Source: Gammaproteobacteria bacterium
GTDB lineage: Bacteria > Pseudomonadota > Gammaproteobacteria > GCF-002020875
Direction: 5' to 3'
Length of the DNA: 8,935 nucleotides
NCBI GenBank assembly: GCA_018671205.1
Contig: JABHIC010000357.1
Span: 1-8,935 of the forward strand
Below the pieces are notes generated by a model. It was not told the origin of the DNA and ran no database searches. It saw only the letters and a program-made list of their open reading frames with translations. The translations under genes and the position numbers were made by a program. Positions 1-6,518 of this stretch are shown piece after piece. Positions within the stretch are counted from its first letter, which is position 1, and each line of letters opens with the position of its first letter.

Positions 1-28
1 ATTCTCGGACAGCCACCTAGATGACGAT

Positions 29-51
29 AGTAGCTCTAATGTTCAGCTACT
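29..51. repeat. 7-bp inverted repeat in the leader upstream of the SulP gene
   Basis: AGTAGCT at 29-35 is matched by its exact reverse complement AGCTACT at 45-51, separated by 9 bases. No T-run follows on the + strand, so it does not look like an intrinsic terminator. It could be an operator or part of the leader hairpin of the downstream transporter gene. A perfect 7-bp repeat at this spacing can also arise by chance. In the rest of 1-96 I see no ORF and no convincing -35/-10 pair. Confidence 0.25.
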
Positions 52-96
52 GCTGCATAGTTACATTTTCATGATTCCGAAATGAGGAAATAATCG

Positions 97-1626
97 ATGT
101 TTCAGCTAGGGTGTATCAGTAAGAGCTGTATCCGGGGTGAGATTCTTTCAGGGTTAACGGTTGCTCTTGCGCTGGTGCCTGAGGCGGTGGCTTTCTCTTT
201 TGTGGCTGGGGTGGAGCCGTTGGTGGGGCTCTATGCGGCCTTTATGGTGGGGTTATTGGCGGCTATTTTTGGCGGGCGACCCGGAATGATTTCGGGTGCC
301 ACTGGGGCTATGGCGGTGGTGATGGTCTCGCTGGTGGCGGATCATGGGGTCGAGTACCTGTTTGCGGCAGTGGTATTGACGGGGTTGATCCAGATCAGTG
401 TCGGGATGATGCGGTTGGGTAAATATATTCGGATTGTTCCACACCCCGTGATGCTCGGTTTTGTGAACGGATTGGCTATTGTTATTTTTCTCGCCCAGTT
501 GCAGCACTTTCAGTTTCCAACGGAGCAGGGAGCCACTCAATGGATGAGTGGAGAACCACTGCTGCTGTTTGGGGGGTTGATACTGTTGACCATGTCTATT
601 ATTCACTACCTGCCCAAATTGACCCACGCTTTTCCTGCCTCGCTGGCAGCAATTCTGGTTGTCTCGCTGCTGGTAATTGCTCTGGATCTGGACACCAAAC
701 GGGTGGCGGATCTTGCCTCCATTGAGGGGGGGCTCCCCTCTTTCCACCTTCCAGTGGTTCCATTTAACTGGGATACCCTCTATATCATCTTTCCCTATGC
801 ACTCATTCTGGCGGCCGTTGGCTTAATTGAGTCTCTGCTGACGCTCACCCTGATTGATGAGGTGACAGATACCCGTGGACAGGGAAATCGAGAGTGTGTT
901 GGACAGGGGATTGCCAATACGACGACCGGACTGTTTGGCGGTATGGGGGGGTGTGCAATGATTGGTCAGAGCATGATTAATGTGAATTCCGGGGGAAGGG
1001 AGCGTCTCTCTGGTATCTCTGCGGCGCTCTTTTTGCTCAGTTTTATCCTCTTTGCCTCCAGCCTGATTGAGATGATCCCGGTGGCAGCACTGGTGGGGGT
1101 GATGTTCATCGTTGTATTGGGCACCTTTGAATGGTCCAGTCTGCGCATTATGAACAAGATCCCAACCAAAGATGCCTTTGTGTTGGTACTGGTCTCTGCG
1201 GTCACGGTGGCGACAGACCTGGCGATTGCGGTCATTGTCGGCGTTATTGTTTCCGCGTTGATCTTTGCCTGGGAGCATGCCAGCCATATCAATATAGCCA
1301 AGCGTGATGAAGAGGATGGAACCAGAATCTATGAGCTTAACGGCCCGCTCTTCTTTGGTTCGGTAAAGAATTTTCTCGACCTGTTTACCCCCGGTAGTGA
1401 CCCGGATCAGGTCATTATTGAGTTCAAAAACTCCCGTGTGGTGGATCACTCGGCGATTGAGGCGATTGATACCCTGGCCGAGAAGTATCTGCGGGAGGGT
1501 AAACAGCTACATTTGCGCCACCTTAGTCCGGAGTGTCGTATACTGCTACACAAAGCGGGAGATCTGGTTGAGGTTAATCTGTTGGAAGATCCCACTTACC
1601 ATGTTGCCGATGATCAATTGGCCTAA
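97..1626 (+). CDS. SulP-family inorganic anion transporter with C-terminal STAS domain
   Basis: This is a 509-residue inner-membrane transporter. The N-terminal ~390 residues hold about a dozen hydrophobic segments, roughly 18-36, 42-60, 68-83, 88-105, 119-135, 155-172, 182-196, 229-251, 306-343 and 360-391. They include the typical SulP opening around GLTVALALVPEAVAF (19-33). A cytoplasmic STAS domain covers about 409-505, with its conserved helix start near VVDHSAIEAID (448-458). SulP proteins move sulfate, bicarbonate or other anions, usually by Na+ or H+ symport. The sequence does not tell me which substrate applies, although the opening segment also resembles cyanobacterial BicA-type bicarbonate carriers. 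The ATG is supported by GAGGAAA at 84-90. The gene appears complete and heads a tightly packed six-gene run. The family call is certain; the substrate is open. Confidence 0.93.
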   Translation: MFQLGCISKSCIRGEILSGLTVALALVPEAVAFSFVAGVEPLVGLYAAFMVGLLAAIFGGRPGMISGATGAMAVVMVSLVADHGVEYLFAAVVLTGLIQISVGMMRLGKYIRIVPHPVMLGFVNGLAIVIFLAQLQHFQFPTEQGATQWMSGEPLLLFGGLILLTMSIIHYLPKLTHAFPASLAAILVVSLLVIALDLDTKRVADLASIEGGLPSFHLPVVPFNWDTLYIIFPYALILAAVGLIESLLTLTLIDEVTDTRGQGNRECVGQGIANTTTGLFGGMGGCAMIGQSMINVNSGGRERLSGISAALFLLSFILFASSLIEMIPVAALVGVMFIVVLGTFEWSSLRIMNKIPTKDAFVLVLVSAVTVATDLAIAVIVGVIVSALIFAWEHASHINIAKRDEEDGTRIYELNGPLFFGSVKNFLDLFTPGSDPDQVIIEFKNSRVVDHSAIEAIDTLAEKYLREGKQLHLRHLSPECRILLHKAGDLVEVNLLEDPTYHVADDQLA

Positions 1627-1641
1627 TTTGAAGGAGAATCC

Positions 1642-2124
1642 ATGCCCTCATTTGACACTGTTTCCGAGGTTGATCTGCATGAAGTGAGTAATGCAGTGGA
1701 CCAGGCCCGCCGTGAGATCAGCAACCGTTTTGACCTGAAGGGGACTGGAGCCTCGGTTGAGGAGGAGGAGGGGGGGATTCTCCTCAAGGCAGATAATGAG
1801 TTTCAGCTCAACCAGGTGATGGATGTGCTCCGCTCCAAGATGGCAAAACGGGGGGTTGATGCAGATGCCCTGGAGCCGGGTGAGATTGAATCCAATGTCA
1901 GTGAGGCACGCCAGTCGGTGAAGTGGGTGCAGGGGATTGATACCGCTACCGCGAAACAGGTAGTAAAATTGATCAAGCAGTCAAAGAGCAAGGTGCAGAC
2001 GGCGATTCAGGGGGAAAAAGTTCGGGTGACGGGAAAGAAGCGGGATGATCTGCAAGCGGTGATGTCCCTGTTGCGAGAGGAGAAGTTCCCCATCCCTCTG
2101 CAGTTTAACAACTTTAGAGATTAG
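1642..2124 (+). CDS. yajQ: YajQ family nucleotide-binding protein
   Basis: The 160-residue product is close to the 163 residues of E. coli YajQ and keeps its hallmark ends: MPSFDTVSEVD at the N terminus and FNNFRD at the C terminus. It also has the conserved internal stretches SNRFDLKG, IQGEKVRVTGKKRDDLQAVM and KMAKRG. YajQ proteins have two intertwined ferredoxin-like folds. They bind nucleotides, and some homologues (Xanthomonas, Pseudomonas) have been reported to bind cyclic di-GMP and act with transcription factors. The exact role here is unknown. The ATG has a good ribosome site, AAGGAGAA, 15 bases after the transporter's stop, which suggests co-transcription. An oddity is the run of four GAG codons followed by two GGG codons at 1759-1776, giving EEEEGG where E. 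coli has a different sequence. The protein is expected to be cytoplasmic. Confidence 0.96.
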   Translation: MPSFDTVSEVDLHEVSNAVDQARREISNRFDLKGTGASVEEEEGGILLKADNEFQLNQVMDVLRSKMAKRGVDADALEPGEIESNVSEARQSVKWVQGIDTATAKQVVKLIKQSKSKVQTAIQGEKVRVTGKKRDDLQAVMSLLREEKFPIPLQFNNFRD

Positions 2125-2141
2125 AAAGTCTTAACTTTTTT
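2123..2141 (+). other. Weak AT-rich hairpin with a T-run between yajQ and the YkuD gene
   Basis: AAAGT at 2125-2129 can pair with ACTTT at 2134-2138 around a CTTA loop, extendable by a G-U and an A-U pair. T6 covers 2136-2141. The stem is short and AT-rich, so it would be at most a weak attenuator. The same U-rich stretch lies just before a start codon with no Shine-Dalgarno sequence and may instead help ribosome loading. Either role is inference. Confidence 0.2.
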
Positions 2142-2146
2142 ACGCT

Positions 2147-2623
2147 ATGGAGATCCGTATCTCCCTGAAGAGACAACAGCTCACACTCTACAGAGAAGGT
2201 AAAGAGCCACTCACCTACTCGGTATCAACCGCACTCAGAGGGGCTGGTGAGCAGTGGAATAGCGGCTGTACCCCACGTGGTCGTCACCATGTTCGGATCA
2301 AGATTGGCGCAGGTTGCCCGTTGAATAGCGTCTTTGTCGGCAGACGTTACAGCGGTGAGATCTATAGTGAGCCGCTGGCTCGACAGTACCCTGACAGAGA
2401 CTGGATTCTCAGTCGTATACTCTGGCTCAGTGGGGATGAGTCGGGTTTGAATCGGGGGGGTAACATCGACACGCTGCGCAGGATGATCTATATTCACGGT
2501 ACACCCGATTGTGAGCCGATGGGTGTTCCCCGTTCACATGGCTGTGTTCGTATGAGAAGTGGTGATGTGATGGATCTTTTTGAGCGGGTTGCCGTGGGTA
2601 CAACCGTATGGATTGAGGAGTAA
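2147..2623 (+). CDS. L,D-transpeptidase-family (YkuD) protein without signal peptide; probable cytoplasmic L,D-carboxypeptidase
   Basis: This 158-residue protein consists of one YkuD domain. The catalytic signature is complete: HGT at 117-119, then SHGCVRM at 130-136 with Cys133 as nucleophile, His131 and Arg135. The domain begins at once (MEIRISLKRQQLTLY). An in-frame stop at 2132-2134 rules out an N-terminal extension, so there is no signal peptide or membrane anchor. Classical L,D-transpeptidases are periplasmic. Cytoplasmic YkuD enzymes such as ElsL (LdtK) of Acinetobacter baumannii instead trim the terminal D-alanine from recycled muropeptide tetrapeptides, replacing LdcA. The next gene, 2 bases on, is nagZ, another cytoplasmic recycling enzyme, which fits that role. 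The start codon has no Shine-Dalgarno sequence and follows a U-rich leader. The fold and active site are seen directly; the carboxypeptidase role is inferred. Confidence 0.9.
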   Translation: MEIRISLKRQQLTLYREGKEPLTYSVSTALRGAGEQWNSGCTPRGRHHVRIKIGAGCPLNSVFVGRRYSGEIYSEPLARQYPDRDWILSRILWLSGDESGLNRGGNIDTLRRMIYIHGTPDCEPMGVPRSHGCVRMRSGDVMDLFERVAVGTTVWIEE

Positions 2624-2625
2624 TA

Positions 2626-3675
2626 ATGACATTAGGACCACTCATGCTCGATCTGGATGGGGTTGAACTCTCCACGACAGAGCGAGAACTGCTGGCTGAT
2701 CCAAGGGTAGGGGGGGTGATCCTCTTTAGTCGAAATTACCATTCACCTGAGCAGTTGACACGGCTTTGCGAAGAGATTCATGCTATTCGTTCCCCGCAGT
2801 TGTTGATTGCTGTAGATCAGGAGGGTGGGCGGGTGCAGCGCTTTCGAGAGGGTTTTACCGAGCTTCCTGCAATGGCCCGCTTTGGAGAGCTTTTCGACCA
2901 TGCCCCAAAGCAGGTTCATCGGGAGACCGAATCCAGCGGATGGTTGATGGCGGTGGAGCTGTTGAGTTGTGGGGTTGATTTCAGCTTCTCTCCGGTACTG
3001 GATCTCTCGCATGGTGTCAGTGGGGTCATCGGCAATCGCGCTTTTCACCGTAAACCAGAGGTGGTCTCCATGCTGGCACAGAGCTGGATGCGGGGCATGC
3101 ACCAGGCGGGGATGGGGGCGGTGGGCAAGCACTTCCCCGGACATGGGGGGGTAACGGCCGACTCTCATGTTGATGTTCCAGTGGATGAGCGCCCCTACGC
3201 GGATCTGCAGATTGATGACCTGGTTCCCTTTGAGCGGATGATCTCCTATGGCCTGGAGGGGATTATGCCAGCCCATGTCTACTACCGTGCCATTGATCCC
3301 GACTATCCGGCTGGCTTCTCCCGTTTCTGGTTGCAAGAGGTATTGCGTGGACGATTGGGGTTTAACGGAACAATTTTTAGTGATGACCTAACTATGGTTG
3401 GGGCGGGAAAAGTGGGTGGGGTTCAACAACGTGCCGAGGCGGCACTGGAGGCGGGGTGTGATATGGTGTTGGTTTGTAACCATCGAGAGCAGGCGATTGA
3501 GGTGCTGGATGCGCTGCCCAACCACGCCAATCCGCTGGGCACTGCCCGTCTGATGCGTCTGCATGGACGGCCCACAATGGATCGTGCCACACTGATGCAG
3601 AGCCAGCAGTGGCAGCAGGCAGTTGAGCGGGTACAGCGACTGGATGAGATCCACACAGCGGAGATGGAGTTATGA
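2626..3675 (+). CDS. nagZ: Beta-N-acetylhexosaminidase NagZ (glycoside hydrolase family 3)
   Basis: NagZ is a cytoplasmic enzyme that removes N-acetylglucosamine from 1,6-anhydro-muropeptides during peptidoglycan recycling. Its products can influence AmpC beta-lactamase induction in bacteria that have AmpR. The 349-residue length matches the family (E. coli 341). Visible motifs are GPLMLDLDG (4-12), IAVDQEGGRVQRF (61-73), GNRAF (136-140) and KHFPGHGGVTADSH (168-181). The last contains the substrate-binding Lys168-His169 and the Asp179/His181 dyad used as general acid/base in this family. FSDDLTM (251-257) follows, with Asp253 as the expected nucleophile. GAGGAG at 2615-2620, inside the end of the preceding gene, is its ribosome site, so translation is probably coupled. 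Its stop overlaps the start of the next gene by 4 bases (ATGA). The nagZ-hpt order is also found in Pseudomonas. Confidence 0.97.
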   Translation: MTLGPLMLDLDGVELSTTERELLADPRVGGVILFSRNYHSPEQLTRLCEEIHAIRSPQLLIAVDQEGGRVQRFREGFTELPAMARFGELFDHAPKQVHRETESSGWLMAVELLSCGVDFSFSPVLDLSHGVSGVIGNRAFHRKPEVVSMLAQSWMRGMHQAGMGAVGKHFPGHGGVTADSHVDVPVDERPYADLQIDDLVPFERMISYGLEGIMPAHVYYRAIDPDYPAGFSRFWLQEVLRGRLGFNGTIFSDDLTMVGAGKVGGVQQRAEAALEAGCDMVLVCNHREQAIEVLDALPNHANPLGTARLMRLHGRPTMDRATLMQSQQWQQAVERVQRLDEIHTAEMEL

Positions 3676-4220
3676 GTGTGTCATTGAGTGAGGTAGAAAA
3701 GGTTCGTCGTGAGGCTGAGCGTCTCTGGAGTCAACAGGAGGTGGAGAGTGCGCTGGATCAGATGGCTCAAGCGCTGAGTGAGCGGGTTGCTGACCACCAT
3801 CCACTACTGCTCACGGTAATGAATGGTGCGGTAATTCCGATGGGATATCTATTGACTCGTCTCGATTTTCCTCTTCAGGTGGACTATGTTCATGCAACCC
3901 GGTATGGGACGGAGCTGAGCGGAGGTGCACTGGAGTGGATCGCCCATCCACGCATTGAGCTTGAGGGGCGAACGGTGGTTTTTGTGGATGATATCCATGA
4001 TGAGGGGGGGACTCTTCATGCGCTGCGGCAGTGGGGGAGTGAGCAGGGTGCCGCAGAGGTAGTTACTGTCACACTGGTGACCAAGCTGCATGAGCGCAAG
4101 GTGGCCCCGCCATCGGACTTCAATGCGTTAAACGTACCTGACCGTTATGTTTTTGGGTTTGGGATGGACTACAAGGGGTACCTGAGAAACCTGCCGGGAA
4201 TCTATGCATTGCGAGAATAG
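3672..4220 (+). CDS. hpt: Hypoxanthine-guanine phosphoribosyltransferase
   Basis: This 182-residue purine salvage enzyme should convert hypoxanthine or guanine plus PRPP to IMP or GMP. The PRPP-binding strand and loop are VVFVDDIHDEGGTLH (102-116). The acidic pair Asp106-Asp107 is present, and the loop reads D-E-G-G-T rather than the commoner D-T/S-G-x-T. The DEG form, HATRY (74-78), SGGALEW (83-89) and FGFGMDYKGYLRN (161-173) match the Pseudomonas-type Hpt by my recollection of that protein, rather than E. coli Hpt or Gpt. Base specificity cannot be read with certainty. The ATG overlaps the nagZ stop (ATGA), with GGAG at 3660-3663 as a plausible ribosome site. The product is cytoplasmic and feeds the same nucleotide pool as guaB-guaA in this window. 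Confidence 0.9.
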   Translation: MSVSLSEVEKVRREAERLWSQQEVESALDQMAQALSERVADHHPLLLTVMNGAVIPMGYLLTRLDFPLQVDYVHATRYGTELSGGALEWIAHPRIELEGRTVVFVDDIHDEGGTLHALRQWGSEQGAAEVVTVTLVTKLHERKVAPPSDFNALNVPDRYVFGFGMDYKGYLRNLPGIYALRE

Positions 4221-4614
4221 GGTAGTGGCGATAAATGGGGAGGAGGAGCTGCTCTTTATCATCGAATATGGGGTCTACCCAGAGCTGATTAGGGCACTGC
4301 AGACCACAACCTATCGCATCAAGGTCGAGCATCAGATGCGTCGGGCGATCAGCTTTTTAAAGAAAAAAACAGCGTCAGTGGTAGTGGCTGAGTTCTATCA
4401 CGAACCCGCCTTCCGGGATCGGGTCAGTAATCTGGAGTCGATGCTTGCCCATATCCAGAGAAAATTGCCCGATACCCAGGTGGTGGTTCTCTATCGCCCT
4501 GAGGATACACCCCATCTACAGCAGCTGATGGGGAGGTTCCCGCTGAACCACACCCTGCCCACCCCGGTTCAGCCAGCGCAGTTGTTGGCTGTTATTGGCG
4601 CATTACCTCAATGA
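4204..4614 (+). CDS. Uncharacterised 136-residue protein, possibly a degenerate response-regulator receiver domain
   Basis: I do not recognise this family by motif. The residue pattern alternates strand and helix like a CheY-type receiver: LLFIIE (16-21), a helix near 26-33, YRIKVEH (37-43), a helix near 45-55, SVVVAEF (58-64), a helix near 76-88, TQVVVLYRP (91-99), a helix near 102-110, and a final helix near 124-133. At the usual phospho-acceptor position there is Glu63, not Asp, the N-terminal acidic pair is missing, and the usual Lys-Pro before the last helix is Thr-Pro (120-121). If the fold is right it cannot be phosphorylated in the standard way. There is no signal peptide or membrane segment. 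The ATG overlaps hpt by 17 bases with a close GGGAA; GTG at 4225 is an alternative start. The 3' end overlaps xseA on the opposite strand by 23 bases. Confidence 0.72.
   Translation: MHCENRVVAINGEEELLFIIEYGVYPELIRALQTTTYRIKVEHQMRRAISFLKKKTASVVVAEFYHEPAFRDRVSNLESMLAHIQRKLPDTQVVVLYRPEDTPHLQQLMGRFPLNHTLPTPVQPAQLLAVIGALPQ
4542..4573. repeat. 8-bp inverted repeat just beyond the xseA stop
   Basis: GCTGAACC at 4542-4549 and GGTTCAGC at 4566-4573 are perfect reverse complements with a 16-base C-rich spacer. The repeat lies inside the last codons of the + strand gene and begins 18 bases beyond the xseA stop on the - strand. No U-run follows on either strand, so it is not a standard intrinsic terminator. 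A second stem, CAGCCA 4570-4575 with TGGCTG 4586-4591, overlaps it, so only one of the two can form at a time. A transcript-end or mRNA-stability role is possible but unproven. Confidence 0.3.
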
Positions 4615-5926
4615 CCTCACTAACCACTATCCCCTTATGGAGTCGGGTTCTGATCGCTTCTCCGGGTTGTAGCTGCTCGGTATTGCGAACCACCTGTCGG
4701 TCTTGAGTGGTGGTAATGCTATAGCCGCGAGAGAGGGTAGAGAGTGGGCTCAGTGCATCCAGGGTGTGAGCTATCCCGGAGAGTTGATCACGATAGTGCT
4801 GGATTTTATGGTGAATGGCCTGGTTGATCTGGTGGTGAAAACCATCCAACCGTTGCCTGAGGTTGAGAATACGGTTACCAGGGCTCTGCTGGTAGAGTGC
4901 CTGGGTCGCTTGATGAAGCTGTTGAGAGTGGATTGAAAATTGTCTCAGCAGCGCGCGTTGCAGGCGCTGTTCACTCTCATCCAGACGTTGAGAAAATTGA
5001 CAAATGCGCTCTTTGGGGTGGCGTAAACGGCGTTCGATCCCATGCAGCCGCAGCGCCAGATGGTTGATGGTATTTTGTCCCTGTCGCGTCAGCCGCAGCT
5101 CAAGCTGTTCTAGCGCCTGTAGCCAAGCCTGATGGTCGGGTGAGATGAGCTCCGCAGCCGCAGAGGGGGTAGGGGCCCGCTGATCCGCGACAAAATCGGC
5201 AATAGTGAAATCAGTTTCATGGCCGATGGCAGAGATAATCGGCAGAGGGCAGTGATAGATCGCCTGTGCAACCGAGGCCTCATTAAAGCTCCAGAGATCC
5301 TCAATAGAGCCCCCTCCACGGGCAAGAATCAGTACCTCGCACTCCTGTCGCATTCGAGCCTGGGCAATGGCGGCGATAATTTCACCCGCCGCCCTCTCTC
5401 CCTGTACCGCAGTAGGATAGAGGACAATAGGCAGTGCAGGAAAACGGCGCTCCAGTACGGTGAGAATATCGTGGATCGCAGCCCCTGAGGGAGAGGTGAT
5501 GATCCCTACCCGTTGAGGAAAAGAGGGGATCTCCTGTTTATGGTCAGCGTCAAATAACCCCGCACTCTTGAGCTCTCTTTTGAGTCTCTCATAGGCCTGC
5601 TGCAGGGCCCCTTCCCCTCCCACCTCCATATGTTCGGCAATGAGCTGGTAATCGCCTCTCGCCTCATACAGACTGACACTCCCCCGAACCTGCACCTGTG
5701 CGCCATTCTCTGGGCGAAAGCGCAGGTAGTTGAGGCGGTTGCGGAACATGGCACAACGAATCTGTGCCCCCCCATCCTTGAGGGTAAAGTAGATGTGACC
5801 CGAGGCAGGACGAGAGAGGTTAGAAATTTCCCCCTCTACCCAGAGGGTGGAGAGATTTTTCTCCAGCAGAACGCGAGCCTCCCGGTTGAGCTGGGAGACG
5901 CTGAATACCTTACGTTGAGGGTTCAA
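4592..5926 (-). CDS. xseA: Exodeoxyribonuclease VII large subunit
   Basis: XseA is the catalytic subunit of exonuclease VII, which with several XseB small subunits degrades single-stranded DNA from both ends. xseB is not in this window. The 444-residue product has an N-terminal OB fold (about 8-103; EGEISN at 31-36, GHIYFTLKD at 43-51) and the catalytic core with GIITSPSGAAIHDI (141-154), ARGGGSIEDLW (202-212), IGHETD (234-239) and RAPTPSAAAE (250-259). A long glutamine- and leucine-rich helical region follows, then the C-terminal LSRGYSI (398-404). The start appears to be TTG at 5926-5924. No ATG or GTG lies in frame near it, and the N-terminal KVFSVSQLNR aligns with the E. coli start region. 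No Shine-Dalgarno sequence is visible. The upstream gene stops 8 bases before, so translational coupling is likely. Confidence 0.95.
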   Translation of the reverse strand: MNPQRKVFSVSQLNREARVLLEKNLSTLWVEGEISNLSRPASGHIYFTLKDGGAQIRCAMFRNRLNYLRFRPENGAQVQVRGSVSLYEARGDYQLIAEHMEVGGEGALQQAYERLKRELKSAGLFDADHKQEIPSFPQRVGIITSPSGAAIHDILTVLERRFPALPIVLYPTAVQGERAAGEIIAAIAQARMRQECEVLILARGGGSIEDLWSFNEASVAQAIYHCPLPIISAIGHETDFTIADFVADQRAPTPSAAAELISPDHQAWLQALEQLELRLTRQGQNTINHLALRLHGIERRLRHPKERICQFSQRLDESEQRLQRALLRQFSIHSQQLHQATQALYQQSPGNRILNLRQRLDGFHHQINQAIHHKIQHYRDQLSGIAHTLDALSPLSTLSRGYSITTTQDRQVVRNTEQLQPGEAIRTRLHKGIVVSEVIEVMRQ

Positions 5927-5934
5927 TGAGTGGC

Positions 5935-6480
5935 TTATTGAGGGGTTACCGACACCTGTACCTGGATGGATTTACCCGGATCACGGCCCATTTTAGCGCT
6001 GAATTCGTGGCCATTGTAGTGATACCTAACCCGATAATGGGAGTGCTCACTCTTCTCCTCGGTCTCATAGATGGTTTCACAATGCTCGACCTCTTTGTAA
6101 TGGCCCCCCTGCCCTTGTTGCGGCAAGGTGGACTCCTGATCATTGGCAACCGAGGCTCCCAGTGCCGCACCCGCAAGGGTCATTGCGTCCTGACCATGTC
6201 CTCCACCAAACTGGTTACCAATCACCCCTCCGAGGATGCCGCCAATCAGCTCATTGGTGAAGCTGCTCCCTGATGAGGAGGGCTGCTTTACCCGAACCGT
6301 CTCGTTCCAACATTTTTCAACCGGTCTGCGGATGGTATAGTGGCGCTCAACAGGCGTTACCTGGGTTACCGTCGCATAGTCAGAAAAAGAGCCCGCGATA
6401 CTATTTTGGGGCAGTGCCCACGCGCTGCTGGTGAAAAGTAGAATAATGGTTGGGAGTGGTCGATATCGGGGTGAAATCAT
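5935..6480 (-). CDS. Secreted glycine-zipper 2TM-domain protein
   Basis: This 181-residue protein of unknown function has an N-terminal signal peptide (basic start, hydrophobic 11-17, likely cleavage after AWA at 20-22). There is no lipobox cysteine, so it is not a typical lipoprotein. The centre carries a glycine zipper, ELIGGILGGVIGNQFGGG (77-94) and LAGAALGASVA (102-112), as in Rick_17kDa/2TM surface-antigen-like domains that can insert in membranes. The flanks carry Cys57 and Cys134, which could form a disulfide, and a C-terminal region YRVRYHYNGHEFSAKMGRDP (149-168) recurrent in proteobacterial members of this family. It is expected in the periplasm or outer membrane. The ATG is preceded by GAGG at an 8-base spacing. 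It lies directly upstream of xseA, probably in one transcript, although no functional link between the two is apparent. Confidence 0.87.
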   Translation of the reverse strand: MISPRYRPLPTIILLFTSSAWALPQNSIAGSFSDYATVTQVTPVERHYTIRRPVEKCWNETVRVKQPSSSGSSFTNELIGGILGGVIGNQFGGGHGQDAMTLAGAALGASVANDQESTLPQQGQGGHYKEVEHCETIYETEEKSEHSHYRVRYHYNGHEFSAKMGRDPGKSIQVQVSVTPQ

Positions 6481-6518
6481 GGAGTCTGCCTCGTTTGATC
6501 CTTTGGTGAGAATGTCTG

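Noticed and set aside
253..1449. Two - strand open frames (253-747 and 823-1449) opposite the SulP gene
   Set aside because: Both are Gln-, His- and Arg-rich shadows of membrane-segment codons. The SulP frame is complete and matches its family.
5926..6273. Open + strand frame of 115 codons overlapping the glycine-zipper gene
   Set aside because: It lies fully opposite a gene with a signal peptide, a zipper and a family-like C terminus. It has no good ribosome site and no recognisable motifs.
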